DNA of 64,000 nucleotides from UBA961 sp049426725 (GCA_049426725.1 JBMSYN010000007.1:54989-118988); one strand, 5' to 3'. Positions 42,920 to 53,675 are shown, counted from the first letter of the stretch. Notes: a model not told the origin generated them from the sequence alone. A program made the numbers and translations.

Positions 42920-45634
42920 TTATCGCTTGATAATAACACTGTTTGCTGTCTTCACGCCATTTTTCATGGTAATTGTGTAGACGCCTGCTGGTTTACCAGC
43001 AAATGCATTCAATGTCATTGTTTCTTGATTGAGTGAAAATGTTCCAATCACTCTTCCATTAACATCAGAAACTGTCAATACTCCACCTTTGAATTCTGAA
43101 GGAACAGATACTGTCACTTCTTGATCAAATGGGTTGGGGTATGAAGCAATAGAACCTGTAACACCTGTTTGTTGCTCAATATTTTCTTTACCGAGAACAA
43201 CATCATTTACAATGATTTTTTCAGCAACTAATTCATTGTCTGAATCAACCTTGATGAAAGCGATTGGTTCTTTTGTATTTGTGATTTCTGATGCAGCAAA
43301 GTGAACAGTCTTGGCATCATTGATGATCAAGTCATTGGTGGAGTTTGCACCAACTTCTGATGACATCACTTTGCCATTAAATGTTACTGAGAATGCAAAT
43401 GCTTTATTTGTTTTGGCTGTTGCATATACAGGAACAATCTTAGCACCATCATTTGTCACAACTGGTGTTCCAAATGCGATAGGAGAATTTGATTTTCCTG
43501 CAATGACTTTACCGTATGATGGAATAGTATCCCACATCCAAGGAAGTGAAGGAACTCTACCTGCATTGTAATGTAAAATCAAAGCTGCATCCAATGCAGT
43601 TGCTTCATAATAAATGAGACGTAATGGACCTGCATCAGGTGGCAATGTTGTCAATGTTTCCACTGAATCCCAAAGAATGCGAATACCAAAGGTATCCATG
43701 TCAATTGGGCGCTTCCATGTAGTAACATCATTTTGATTGTCCCATGAACGTGAACTATAATAGTAACGACCATTATGGTTTACGTCTGCATGGTATGCAT
43801 TACCATATTGAAGTGTATCCATACGGAGTGAATCTGGCAACTTACCATCATTGACCAACCAACGCATAACCAAACGTGCATCATTTACTGTCACAAAACG
43901 ATTTTGTGGCAAACCTGCATGCTTGCGTGTGCGAAGTTGTGTCAAATCTGCGTCACCATCGCCCCATGTAGGAACTACAAAGCGAGGGATTCCACTGAAC
44001 AAGATACGACGACCTTCTGAAGATGAAGATCCGCCACTTGGACGCCATCCATCTGTTAATACAGTTGAAGTGCGTGATGTTTGTGGTGCATTGTATGTCA
44101 ATCCATTCAAGAAGTCTGAATTAACTGCTGGGTTCATTGTTCCAAGATTTCCCTTGAGACCAACTGAAGCACCTTTAACATTTACTTCACGTGCTGTTGT
44201 TCTTGTATTATTTCCAACATCACCGTAAGCAAATTCAATTGCACCTGCATAATTGTTTGGATAACGCTCATCAACACCTTCATAGAAGATTGCCTGGAAG
44301 TTTGCCACAGAGTTTGGCAAACTTCTATCCATAACATTCAAATTCTTCCATTGAACTACCAAACGACGATTTGGATATGAACCAACCACTACATAAGAAA
44401 TTTCTGAATTCATGTAGAAACCATTTGCAGATGGTACTGTAGGCTCATTACCAAAACGATAGATGTGATTACCCCAAAAAGGAGCAATAACATTGAATGG
44501 GTATGATGAACTGTTTAGGAACAACCCTTGTGGATTGTCATTCACGATGTGTGAGAAAATCTGAGGATTTGAAAATGTAGTATAACCATTTACGCAAATC
44601 CACATATTGTTTTGTCTTACACCACCGAAGGTGAAGTCAAAATTAAATCTGTCCATATCAATTGCATAATATCCGTCATCTCTGTCTGATCCGATAAGGA
44701 AGCGTGAGAAGAAGTCATTAGGATTGACTGGAATTGACTTTTGATATGCTTCAAAACGAATTGTCTTCAATGATGTACCGGATACAGGCCATACTGTGCT
44801 CAAATCTTTTGAAGTTGTTGCTGTGGATTGATCTGACCATGACAAGCCATTGACCCACTTTGCTTTTTCATCATCATTGATACCAACAGCTGCACCAACT
44901 ACATCTGTTGCCAATCCTGAGAATGCGCCATATGCAAATTCAAAATCAGAATGCTTGTTATAAGCAGGTAAAGTGAAACTTACATCGCCTGGTACATATC
45001 TTTCATAGAATGTTACTTGGAAACTACCGATTCTCTTATCGTCATTTCCATCTTTTTTGGTATTGACCTGAATGTTCTTCCATTGAATGGTCAATCTTCT
45101 TTTTGGAGCTGTACCCCAAACTTTCCAAGTTACTTCACCGCCTGCAGCAACATTGTGGTCTCCCCAAAATGGTGCTACAATCATGGTATTATTGTCACCT
45201 TTGAACAATTCTGTAGGATCTTTCGATACTGCAGAGGTGCTATTCAATGCAACGTAACCATTTGTAGTAATCTGGATGCTGTTGATTGTATTGCCGGCAT
45301 AGTCAATATAAAATGGAACTTGGGCATTAGGATCATTGCCATTTACAGTCAATGAATAATCGCCTTCATCATTATCACCGTTAAATACAACCACATTACC
45401 ACCTGTAACTTCCTGATAAGGAAGGTCTACGCGATATGGTGCCAAATAATATGTGCTCAAAGAGTTTGGAGCAATACCGTAATCAATATACAGTTTGTTC
45501 GAAACCACTTGTGGAGCATCAAATTCATCGAAAATACGTTGAGCTGTTGCATACTGAAATGCGGAAGCAAGCAGTAGCGGCGCAGCAAGCAACGATATAC
45601 ATTTTTTTATAATATTTCTCATTGTTGTCTCCAT
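42920..45634 (-). CDS. T9SS surface protein with two NIDO-like domains and dockerin/cohesin-like modules
   Basis: 904 residues from ATG 45634; GGAG lies 7 bases upstream, and the ATG at 45622 is an alternative. Signal peptide 1-31. Two homologous NIDO-like domains (about 95-255 and 330-495) share APFWGDH/APFWGNH, WKN and FxFAYG. Residues about 575-700 contain TVNDARLVMRWLVNDGKLP, ADVNHNGRYYY and EATALDAALILHYNAGRVP, a dockerin-like duplicated helix-loop pattern. About 715-815 (IVPVYATAKTNKAFAFSVTF) look cohesin-like. SYPNPFDQEVTVSV to AGVYTITMKNG is the T9SS sorting domain. It probably mediates adhesion or assembly on the cell surface. Confidence 0.7.
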   Translation of the reverse strand: METTMRNIIKKCISLLAAPLLLASAFQYATAQRIFDEFDAPQVVSNKLYIDYGIAPNSLSTYYLAPYRVDLPYQEVTGGNVVVFNGDNDEGDYSLTVNGNDPNAQVPFYIDYAGNTINSIQITTNGYVALNSTSAVSKDPTELFKGDNNTMIVAPFWGDHNVAAGGEVTWKVWGTAPKRRLTIQWKNIQVNTKKDGNDDKRIGSFQVTFYERYVPGDVSFTLPAYNKHSDFEFAYGAFSGLATDVVGAAVGINDDEKAKWVNGLSWSDQSTATTSKDLSTVWPVSGTSLKTIRFEAYQKSIPVNPNDFFSRFLIGSDRDDGYYAIDMDRFNFDFTFGGVRQNNMWICVNGYTTFSNPQIFSHIVNDNPQGLFLNSSSYPFNVIAPFWGNHIYRFGNEPTVPSANGFYMNSEISYVVVGSYPNRRLVVQWKNLNVMDRSLPNSVANFQAIFYEGVDERYPNNYAGAIEFAYGDVGNNTRTTAREVNVKGASVGLKGNLGTMNPAVNSDFLNGLTYNAPQTSRTSTVLTDGWRPSGGSSSSEGRRILFSGIPRFVVPTWGDGDADLTQLRTRKHAGLPQNRFVTVNDARLVMRWLVNDGKLPDSLRMDTLQYGNAYHADVNHNGRYYYSSRSWDNQNDVTTWKRPIDMDTFGIRILWDSVETLTTLPPDAGPLRLIYYEATALDAALILHYNAGRVPSLPWMWDTIPSYGKVIAGKSNSPIAFGTPVVTNDGAKIVPVYATAKTNKAFAFSVTFNGKVMSSEVGANSTNDLIINDAKTVHFAASEITNTKEPIAFIKVDSDNELVAEKIIVNDVVLGKENIEQQTGVTGSIASYPNPFDQEVTVSVPSEFKGGVLTVSDVNGRVIGTFSLNQETMTLNAFAGKPAGVYTITMKNGVKTANSVIIKR

Positions 45635-45650
45635 AATTGTACTCCGGATT

Positions 45651-45670
45651 GGCCTCCCTTTCGAGAGGCC
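45651..45670 (-). other. Intergenic hairpin before the NIDO-domain gene
   Basis: GGCCTC (45651-45656) pairs with GAGGCC (45665-45670) around an 8-base loop. It lies just after the giant gene's stop and right before the GGAG of the 904-residue gene, the same placement as the hairpin at 38604. There is no U-tract on the minus strand, so processing or stability is more likely than termination. Confidence 0.5.
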
Positions 45671-45687
45671 TTTCCTTCGTATTAAAT

Positions 45688-48600
45688 TTATCTTGCTACT
45701 ACTACATTTCTGATGACTATGTCATTTCCGATGGTCAACTTCACTGTGTAAACACCTGGTGCAACTGGTGTACCATTGCTGTCTCTTGTATTCCAAGAAA
45801 CATTTGATGTACCAACACCAAGATCTGAACTGAATGTGTTAACCATGTTTCCAAGCAAATCAAATACCTGAACATTTACATTCTCTCTTGAAGAGGTGAT
45901 TGCAAAGTTCACTGATTCATTTGCCGGATTCGGATTTGCTTCTGATACCAAAGACTGACCCATAACTGAAGTTGGTTGATCTTCATTTACACCACTTGCA
46001 TGATCATAAAGAATCACGAAAGAGTTGATAAAGTCAGGCTTGATAGTAATCTTAAAGTCATCGCCTGTTGCTTCTGCATCGATCAATGCATTTTTCTTAC
46101 CTGTACCGGTTGCCATGTCATACTGGAAGTAGTCGAATGAACCACCATCCATGATTCTCCATGAACCACCGCTAGGATTGCGTCTTGAATCTGTGCGTGA
46201 AGGAACAGTTGACATCTTCCATGACAATGTGATTGGAGTTGCAGGAGATGTATTTCCTAACTCTGCACCTGACTGGAAGCGTGCCTTATACATTGTAGTT
46301 GACTTGTCACCACTAATCGCTGTTGGGAAGATATTGCGATGAATACCATTCGTTTTGATGATCGTCCAGCGAGCATCAAATACGTCCGTTGGCGGGAATG
46401 GAGGAAGTTCAAACTCACAATAGTTAGCATCAAGTTTACCTGCATCTGGCTCTTTCTCACCGGTAGTTGCATTTCTTGCAGTACCGAATTGAAGATCCTG
46501 GAATGCACCTGCATTATTTTGAACACGTACTGTTGTCACGAAATCAGTTGCATCTGATACATTCACTTTGAATGTGTAATATGTCTGATCTGTGCCATCA
46601 TCAGCTTTGATACGAATGGTTACTTTACCATCTGTAATCAAGTTTGATGGGATGTTCAAAGGACCGTTTGACTTGATTGTAATTTTGTTATTGAGCGCTG
46701 AAGCTGTGTCTGGTTTTGAACCATCGATCACTGAAGGCTCAAGTGTCAAGTTGCCAATTGGGGGATCGATAGAAACAGTTACTGATTCTTTCGCTTCACT
46801 TGGTGTTTCACGAAGAAGATCGATGTCACCTACCATAATGGAATCTGTGTACTCTTCGCCATTGGCGATACAACGGATACCAGGAGCTGTGATGCTTCTT
46901 GGCTTGTGATTTGTTTCTTCAACTTCGAGATTGATAACACGAAGGTCTGTCAATCCACCTGCATCTGTGATAAGAACTGTTACCTTCTCAGCACCAGCAC
47001 CAATCCGTGGAGCATCCTTTACTCCAGGTGTTCCATAGAGAAGACCACTCTTTGGATTGATTTTCAACCAATTTGGCGTTGTTTTAACATTTGCCAAATC
47101 CCATTCACCAGCTTCTGGGAAGCAAGGATCTTTAGGAACTGATGCTCTTGCATCTGTTGCATAAATCAATTCAAATGTTTGCTCTTGACCAAAGTTAGGA
47201 TCGTAATATTCGATTCGCTTCGAGAAGTCGAGCAATGCTGGATTATAATCAACATCTTCTTTCGCCAATGGCAAACTGTTTGTTCTGATTTCTGGCGAAA
47301 CATTGATGAATATACGCTTAGACATTAATGATACACCGCTATGACCATCATTAACAACGACTGTCATTGTTGTATCAGTGTTCAAGGCACCATTTACTCT
47401 AGCAACAGCATCTTTTGGTGTAAGCAATGCAAGTGCTTGTGCTCTTGGAATGCGAACATTCAAATGACCAAATGTTGTGAATTCATAACCATTTGGATCT
47501 AGAACTGTATCTGAAGGTGCTTTATACAAGAATGCATCAGCCATCCAAGATGGTCTTGTTTGTGCCAATTCATCTGTCGCAATATCATCATTTGGACGAA
47601 TTGCCTTTGATTCAAATGAATAGGAAGTGCGACCATAGCGGAAGTCCCAATCTTCAGCTGCTGCTGCAGTTGAGTCTTCTCTTTCATCATCTGTTTCAAA
47701 GTTTACAAGGAAGCGAAGCTTATCTGTAACATTTGCAACAAATAGATTTTGGTTTGCACCTGCTTCAGCACATGTTGCGCTTGTAAGTAATGTCTGTCTA
47801 AATACCGGTGCACTGTCAATCACATGGATTGAGAAGCGATAGGTGATTTTTGTTGCATTACCGAAGTCAACTGTATCTTGATTTGCAAATCTTGCATTCT
47901 CTGCATCGTATGACTGAGCATGATAATATGAAGGATACAAGTAGATGAACTTGGATACTACATTATTTGTAAATGCTGCTTCAAGTTCTGCACCTGTCAA
48001 TGATGTATTCATCAATGCATTCTTCTGTGCATCTGTCAAATTCAGTGCTCTGATTGCATCAGTTCCTCTGAAATTAGGTGCCCAGTTTTGTGCAGTTACT
48101 TCAACATATTCACCACCTGGTACAACATATGGATTGGATGGTTTACCGAACAATGCGATACGACCTGTTGCTCCATAGTATGGATGTGTATTTGTAAGTT
48201 CATTTGTCCATACTGTATCTGCTCTCAACCAACGGCGAATACCGGTCAGCTTTGTTGCAGATGTATCTGGAGTAAATGTACCATTACCATTTTGGAACAA
48301 TGGCATCCATGTGTATTCGAGTTGTGTGAAGATATTATTGTCTGCATTTCTCAAATCCATTGCCCAGCGTGGATCATACATCTTGTTTGAGTCAATAGCT
48401 GTGATGACAAAAATTGTATCACGACCAATATTTTGACCTGCTGTAGATGCACGATTGTAGCTTATATCTTCATTGACAAATACCTTGTCTTTGAATGATG
48501 TGAAGAACAATGGATTTACTTGTGGATTAGCAACGCTAATTGCACTTCCTGTCCATACCGGACCTGGTACTGAACCATTGATGCGGAATGAAATACCTTT

Positions 48601-51600
48601 ATTGATAGCAGCATTAACGCCTTCTCTCCAGAGTACTGAACGAGAAACTACGCGAATGTGATCACCTGGGCGTACTGGAAGTGAATTGTAATTTTCACCT
48701 GCATAGTAAGTTACTGCACCATTAGGAATGGAAGCAGGCAAACTTGCACGGTTGATATACGTTACTTTTTCATTGTTGTCATAATTGTGTGATCTAGCAT
48801 CATCAAGCTGCATTTCCCATCTTCTGCTTCCAAGTGCTGCACTATCTTCTGAAACAGGATTGTCAGCGATGAAAGGAAGAAGTGAATTTGTTCCACCATA
48901 GTTTGCCAAACCTTCATAGAAGCGGCGAACACGTGATGTTGTACCTGATCTTTCTGCAGAGTCAGCAACAAAGTCAACACGACCACGGAGATATTCACGA
49001 GGATATGCACCGTCATTGTCTGTTGTGCGAACATCAGTCATCTGCTTCATGTTTACACGTACATAATCACCTGTGGAGTCATTGATTACAAAGAAGACTG
49101 ACTCATTCAACAATAATGCATCATCATTGTTTGTATTGATGTCTTCACCTTCATATTGTGCTCTTGACTCAAGGAACAATGGATAACCGATTGGATGAGT
49201 AAACTCACCTGATCTGTGATCAATTGCAAATTCACCTTGAAGTTTGCGCAATTCTTTCCAAAGCAAGTTCTCTCCACCAACTTCATAGTTTGCTGAATCT
49301 GTCGCAAATGGATCGCGAAGAAGTCTACGAACTACTTTTCCTGATGATTGAGTTGCACTTGCTGGATACGATCTAAGTTGTGGAGGAATACCAACTGCAA
49401 AGTCTTCAATTGGAGATCTTCTACGAACTGAATAGTCTGCTGTTTTGATATCTGTTCCTTTGTCAAACATGTCATATACCATTCCTGACATCAACAATGT
49501 GTCTGGTATTTGACCAACCGGAATTGGCTTATAGTTATAATCCAAACCAGGTCTGCCTTGTGAATTAGTTGCATTATATTCAAATGGACCTTGCTGTGTG
49601 AGCTCAGTATTTGTATATGATGACTTATTTATAAAGCGAAGATGTGTTCCACCATTTCCTTTTACAAAGAAGGTTTCTTGTACAGCACCATTTACAAATC
49701 CTGGTTGAGCTGTTGGAAGTATGGTAGAAACATTTGCTTCTGTACGACCCCAGTAATTTCCACGAAGTGTATCAACACCGCCATTACCGGTACCATAACC
49801 ACCTGCCAATACACCTTTTGTATTTGGTGCATCAGGTAAGCGAATCAAGAAGCGAGCATCATTGCTGTGAATAGCATTACTTGCTTCATGATAACTTCTA
49901 AATGGAATTGGACCAACAATTTCACCGTACAACACTGCACCTGCGAGATCGCTGGAAGCTTGATTGTTTCCTGATACAAGTGGACCGCCAAGAACATCTT
50001 GTGATCTACCGATCTTAGAATGAGCAACGTTGCCTGTGATCAAAGAACGCTTGAATGCAAGGGCCAATGCATAGTTATCTGAATAAATAGCTGCACCAGT
50101 AAATGCATTATTATTTTGAATACGAACGCGGTTGAATAAGATGGTATCCTTTCTGAAGAATCTATCTTTTACAACACTGTCAAGTATATAAATCGCACCA
50201 CCAAGACCAACACCGTTCTCACGAAGTCCGGAAGGTGATGGATTTGTTACATATCCAGGATGATAACGCTTAACATCGATGAAGTTTGCACCGATTTGTG
50301 AAGTTCCTGAACCCATCAAACGCTCATCAGGATTGATGTCTGCGCTATTATTGATGAATCTGGTAAGCATGCGAACATCCGCAGGAACTGCAGCGATTTT
50401 CTTATTATTAAATATTGAATCGTTCGAAACAAATGTTCCAATTTTGATTGTACCATCTGCTTCAACTGTAAAATTGTCTGCATCAGAAATAAACATGCGA
50501 TCAGATGATGTCAATGGATTGATCATTGCAATCGCTCCACCGGAACCATTGATTACACTATTATTCTCAAACAATGTACCTTTCACGAGATTGAGATCTG
50601 CATTCAATGAATAAACAGCTCCACCACCGCGAACAAATTTCTTCTCATCAATTGTTGGGTTGATGCCAATTGCGCCAACACTGTTATTGCGGAAGTCACT
50701 ACGTACGATTCTTGCAACTCTCTGCCATGCTGGTACTGGTGGTTCGATGCTTGGCAAATGCATTGCAATCGCACCACCGGAATAACCTGCTGTGTTTCTT
50801 AGATAGTTGATACTGAAACCTGGGCCATATGATTGTGCCAATGGCAAATCATTGATGAAACCACCGGCTCCATAAGATGTCATATTACGCTTTGTGTAAA
50901 TCGCACCACCATGAGCAACAGCTTTATTGTCTTCGAAATCAATTCTACGACCATAATCTCTAATGCGTGGGAATGGTGAATCTGAACCACCAATAATTGG
51001 TGAAGGACGAGGATCGGTATTACCATCTATATAGATAGCACCACCGGAACTCGCTCTATTGTTTTTAAAGAATGTTCCTTGAAGCGAACTTCCACGAACT
51101 TGCAAACGACCATATGTATTCTCATGGAAAATTGCACCACCCAATGCATAGTCTGCATTGTTCTTAGGCTGCAAATATGGAGTTTCAGCAGAGTTGTTCT
51201 CGAATTCGCCATTGATCACCATAGAGGTATATGCACCGATATACAATGCACCTCCACGTGCGCCACGTGAACTCAATTTTTCTTGAAGATTCAATACTTT
51301 GTTATTGGTGAATTTGACGAAGTCTTTCTCACCAAAACGAATCTTATCATTCAATGGATTGCTTGTATTGATGCGAATTGAATCGTTTACACCAAGACCT
51401 ATTTCCAGTCTTCTGTATTCATCATCAAAACGACCACCAATATACATAGCACCACCCCAAGCCTGGTTTTTCCAGTCTGTGGGCTGTCCATTTGTTGAAT
51501 CAACTTTTACTCTTTTAACTGTATTGTCTGCAAGAACTTGACGACCACCGATTGTAACTGTGTCTACATAAGCAACAAGTGTACGGTTATTGTCAAATGT

Positions 51601-52815
51601 CAAACGACGAATACGGCCAAGATATACAGCGATACGTGGATCGTCAACTGATTGACGACGAGCATCATTTCTTGAAACCAATGGTTCGCTAGATGGAGTA
51701 CCATCTGTATCAAGCATGTCCAAAACAACAATGCTGTCATTCTCGCGAACAACAGATCCATCAGGATTTGTAATGTTTGGATTTTTGTCTGATTGATAGA
51801 AACTCAAACCTAAACCTGCTGTATCAGGAAAAGCTCCATTTCCATAAGGTGCTTGTACCATTTGAAGAGCACCACCACGGAAACGTGCCATATTGTTTTC
51901 GAATCTACAATCAACCAACCATGTACGAGCGGAGAATGATGTCAATGCACCACCAGATCCATTTGTCCACTTGAGTGTTTCTTTGTTCAAATTGATTGTT
52001 GCATCTTTCAAAGCACCTGATAAACCTAGAGTATCGTAATAGTAACGATTGTCTACGGTTGTATCCTTACGGAAATCTTTGAATGTTACATTTCTAAAGT
52101 AAGCTGCACGAGCACCGGGCAATACGATGATATGACCCCACTCACGTGAGTAATCATTTACCGCCTGACCACGAAATGTAATCGTGCCACGGGTGATGTT
52201 TGGTGAATTTCCACCTCTTCTCTTCCATTGCTGGAATCGAACAACATCATCGTTTTCAAACAAACGTGATGCCATAAACATAATGGCACGCTCTGGTGAA
52301 ATAACACGACCACCGGTGATAGGACCTCTCTCCTGAACATCACTGGTATTGCTCAAATTGGAAACACCGGTAATATTACCGGATGCATTCTCATTGAGTG
52401 TCACATTAAAAATCACATTGCGCTTACCATCTGCAATGCTTAATTCTGGTTTAGTGCCAATTGTAACAACACTATTTCCCGTATAGTACGGGCTGTCATT
52501 AAAATCAACACCTGCCGCTGGAGCCACACCAGTATAAGTGGCCGACATTTCACCGTCGGCAATGATACGACCACCGACTGAATCGATCATCCTACCATTG
52601 TCCAAAAACACAACTTCAGTTCCCGGCTCAATAAGCAGAGTACCGGCAATCATAAGAGTACCGTTAATCTGATAAACTGAGTCCTTAAAGAAAATACGCA
52701 CATCATTCGGCGCAATTCTTCCGGAAACTTGTACGCGCGGCTTTTGCGCATAACTGGTGCCAGCCATAAGCAATAAAGCAAATAGCATGGTACCCAGACG
52801 AAGCAAACGTCGCAT
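45688..52815 (-). CDS. Giant T9SS-secreted Pmp-like beta-helix surface protein
   Basis: 2375 residues from the ATG at 52815 with GGAGG 4 bases upstream; the frame is open 20 codons earlier. Signal peptide ends TSYAQ. From about residue 280 to 960 there are a dozen GGA(I/L)-type motifs (RGGALYIG, SGGAIYIDG, HGGAIYTK, LGGAIYIL) alternating with F-x-N-N motifs, the chlamydial polymorphic-outer-membrane-protein repeat that folds into a right-handed beta-helix. The C-terminal third carries cadherin/He_PIG-like repeats (VTVLITDAGGLTDLRVINLE). ANPNPANESVNFAI to PGVYTVKLTIGN is the T9SS sorting domain. A likely adhesin or surface-layer component; first gene of the array. Confidence 0.85.
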   Translation of the reverse strand: MRRLLRLGTMLFALLLMAGTSYAQKPRVQVSGRIAPNDVRIFFKDSVYQINGTLMIAGTLLIEPGTEVVFLDNGRMIDSVGGRIIADGEMSATYTGVAPAAGVDFNDSPYYTGNSVVTIGTKPELSIADGKRNVIFNVTLNENASGNITGVSNLSNTSDVQERGPITGGRVISPERAIMFMASRLFENDDVVRFQQWKRRGGNSPNITRGTITFRGQAVNDYSREWGHIIVLPGARAAYFRNVTFKDFRKDTTVDNRYYYDTLGLSGALKDATINLNKETLKWTNGSGGALTSFSARTWLVDCRFENNMARFRGGALQMVQAPYGNGAFPDTAGLGLSFYQSDKNPNITNPDGSVVRENDSIVVLDMLDTDGTPSSEPLVSRNDARRQSVDDPRIAVYLGRIRRLTFDNNRTLVAYVDTVTIGGRQVLADNTVKRVKVDSTNGQPTDWKNQAWGGAMYIGGRFDDEYRRLEIGLGVNDSIRINTSNPLNDKIRFGEKDFVKFTNNKVLNLQEKLSSRGARGGALYIGAYTSMVINGEFENNSAETPYLQPKNNADYALGGAIFHENTYGRLQVRGSSLQGTFFKNNRASSGGAIYIDGNTDPRPSPIIGGSDSPFPRIRDYGRRIDFEDNKAVAHGGAIYTKRNMTSYGAGGFINDLPLAQSYGPGFSINYLRNTAGYSGGAIAMHLPSIEPPVPAWQRVARIVRSDFRNNSVGAIGINPTIDEKKFVRGGGAVYSLNADLNLVKGTLFENNSVINGSGGAIAMINPLTSSDRMFISDADNFTVEADGTIKIGTFVSNDSIFNNKKIAAVPADVRMLTRFINNSADINPDERLMGSGTSQIGANFIDVKRYHPGYVTNPSPSGLRENGVGLGGAIYILDSVVKDRFFRKDTILFNRVRIQNNNAFTGAAIYSDNYALALAFKRSLITGNVAHSKIGRSQDVLGGPLVSGNNQASSDLAGAVLYGEIVGPIPFRSYHEASNAIHSNDARFLIRLPDAPNTKGVLAGGYGTGNGGVDTLRGNYWGRTEANVSTILPTAQPGFVNGAVQETFFVKGNGGTHLRFINKSSYTNTELTQQGPFEYNATNSQGRPGLDYNYKPIPVGQIPDTLLMSGMVYDMFDKGTDIKTADYSVRRRSPIEDFAVGIPPQLRSYPASATQSSGKVVRRLLRDPFATDSANYEVGGENLLWKELRKLQGEFAIDHRSGEFTHPIGYPLFLESRAQYEGEDINTNNDDALLLNESVFFVINDSTGDYVRVNMKQMTDVRTTDNDGAYPREYLRGRVDFVADSAERSGTTSRVRRFYEGLANYGGTNSLLPFIADNPVSEDSAALGSRRWEMQLDDARSHNYDNNEKVTYINRASLPASIPNGAVTYYAGENYNSLPVRPGDHIRVVSRSVLWREGVNAAINKGISFRINGSVPGPVWTGSAISVANPQVNPLFFTSFKDKVFVNEDISYNRASTAGQNIGRDTIFVITAIDSNKMYDPRWAMDLRNADNNIFTQLEYTWMPLFQNGNGTFTPDTSATKLTGIRRWLRADTVWTNELTNTHPYYGATGRIALFGKPSNPYVVPGGEYVEVTAQNWAPNFRGTDAIRALNLTDAQKNALMNTSLTGAELEAAFTNNVVSKFIYLYPSYYHAQSYDAENARFANQDTVDFGNATKITYRFSIHVIDSAPVFRQTLLTSATCAEAGANQNLFVANVTDKLRFLVNFETDDEREDSTAAAAEDWDFRYGRTSYSFESKAIRPNDDIATDELAQTRPSWMADAFLYKAPSDTVLDPNGYEFTTFGHLNVRIPRAQALALLTPKDAVARVNGALNTDTTMTVVVNDGHSGVSLMSKRIFINVSPEIRTNSLPLAKEDVDYNPALLDFSKRIEYYDPNFGQEQTFELIYATDARASVPKDPCFPEAGEWDLANVKTTPNWLKINPKSGLLYGTPGVKDAPRIGAGAEKVTVLITDAGGLTDLRVINLEVEETNHKPRSITAPGIRCIANGEEYTDSIMVGDIDLLRETPSEAKESVTVSIDPPIGNLTLEPSVIDGSKPDTASALNNKITIKSNGPLNIPSNLITDGKVTIRIKADDGTDQTYYTFKVNVSDATDFVTTVRVQNNAGAFQDLQFGTARNATTGEKEPDAGKLDANYCEFELPPFPPTDVFDARWTIIKTNGIHRNIFPTAISGDKSTTMYKARFQSGAELGNTSPATPITLSWKMSTVPSRTDSRRNPSGGSWRIMDGGSFDYFQYDMATGTGKKNALIDAEATGDDFKITIKPDFINSFVILYDHASGVNEDQPTSVMGQSLVSEANPNPANESVNFAITSSRENVNVQVFDLLGNMVNTFSSDLGVGTSNVSWNTRDSNGTPVAPGVYTVKLTIGNDIVIRNVVVAR

Positions 52816-52914
52816 AATACCTCCGTTTGTTAAATAATACTTTAAAACTGTATTGTATTTGTCATTTTTTGTCATAAATCAGTCGTATAGACACTAATAT
52901 CAGGGTAATCCTAC

Positions 52915-53640
52915 TCAATTTTCGTGCCAACCAAGACGAGCTAAACCCATCTTTGCCTCGTTTGTGTAATCTGAGCCGGAATTTTTCATTGTCAAACCTT
53001 GTAAAAGCGTAATTGCTTTCTCTTTTGCTTCACCTGAACCATTGGCTGATGCCTTTTCATAATTCAATGCTGCAAATAATGTATATCGTTCATATAATGG
53101 ACTATCCTTAGTTCCGGCTGCTTCAATATATAATGATGCCGCCTCTTCATAGTTCTTCAACTCTTCATTGCATGCTGCCATTCCTGCCTTGCCTCCGGCA
53201 CTAACAGTAGCATCGTCACTAGCGGATGCTGTTTCCAAATATGGCAAAGCTTCGGAATATTTGCCAATATTCACAAGTGAAGAGCCTGCATACAAGGCTG
53301 CAAATGCTCCTGCAGGTGTACCGCCATATTCACTCACGATTGCCTTTAATCCAATTACTTTACCACCACGAATAGTTCGAGAAGGATCACCATCCAAGGC
53401 TTTTTGGAATTGCCCACTTTCATAATACGATGAAATTCTAGATAATGCAGTCATTGCTTCTTCATTTGTGGTTTCCTGCATTCCCGAATAAAAATAATAT
53501 CCGAAACCTATGGCAAGAATACCCACCAATGCATATCCCAACATTTTTAACTTGCCAATCAGTGCGTCCTGTTCGGCATTTTCTTCTCTCACATTCCAAC
53601 CGTTTTCGGTCGTTTCCATTGCTGATTCTGTTTCTGACAT
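52915..53640 (-). CDS. Membrane-anchored TPR-like protein
   Basis: 241 residues. Cytoplasmic N-terminus (about 1-32), a single membrane helix (about 33-50, LGYALVGILAIGFGYYFY), then alanine-rich helical repeats (e.g. GAFAALYAGSSLVNIGKYSE, YEEAASLYIEAAG) with tetratricopeptide spacing, facing the periplasm. The topology is like YfgM, an ancillary SecYEG chaperone-associated protein, but the sequence match is only general. Next to tRNA-Arg upstream and the giant T9SS gene downstream (99 bases), so a link to export is possible. Confidence 0.65.
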   Translation of the reverse strand: MSETESAMETTENGWNVREENAEQDALIGKLKMLGYALVGILAIGFGYYFYSGMQETTNEEAMTALSRISSYYESGQFQKALDGDPSRTIRGGKVIGLKAIVSEYGGTPAGAFAALYAGSSLVNIGKYSEALPYLETASASDDATVSAGGKAGMAACNEELKNYEEAASLYIEAAGTKDSPLYERYTLFAALNYEKASANGSGEAKEKAITLLQGLTMKNSGSDYTNEAKMGLARLGWHEN

Positions 53641-53675
53641 AATATCGTAAGTCTTTAAATATCAAATTTTTACTG

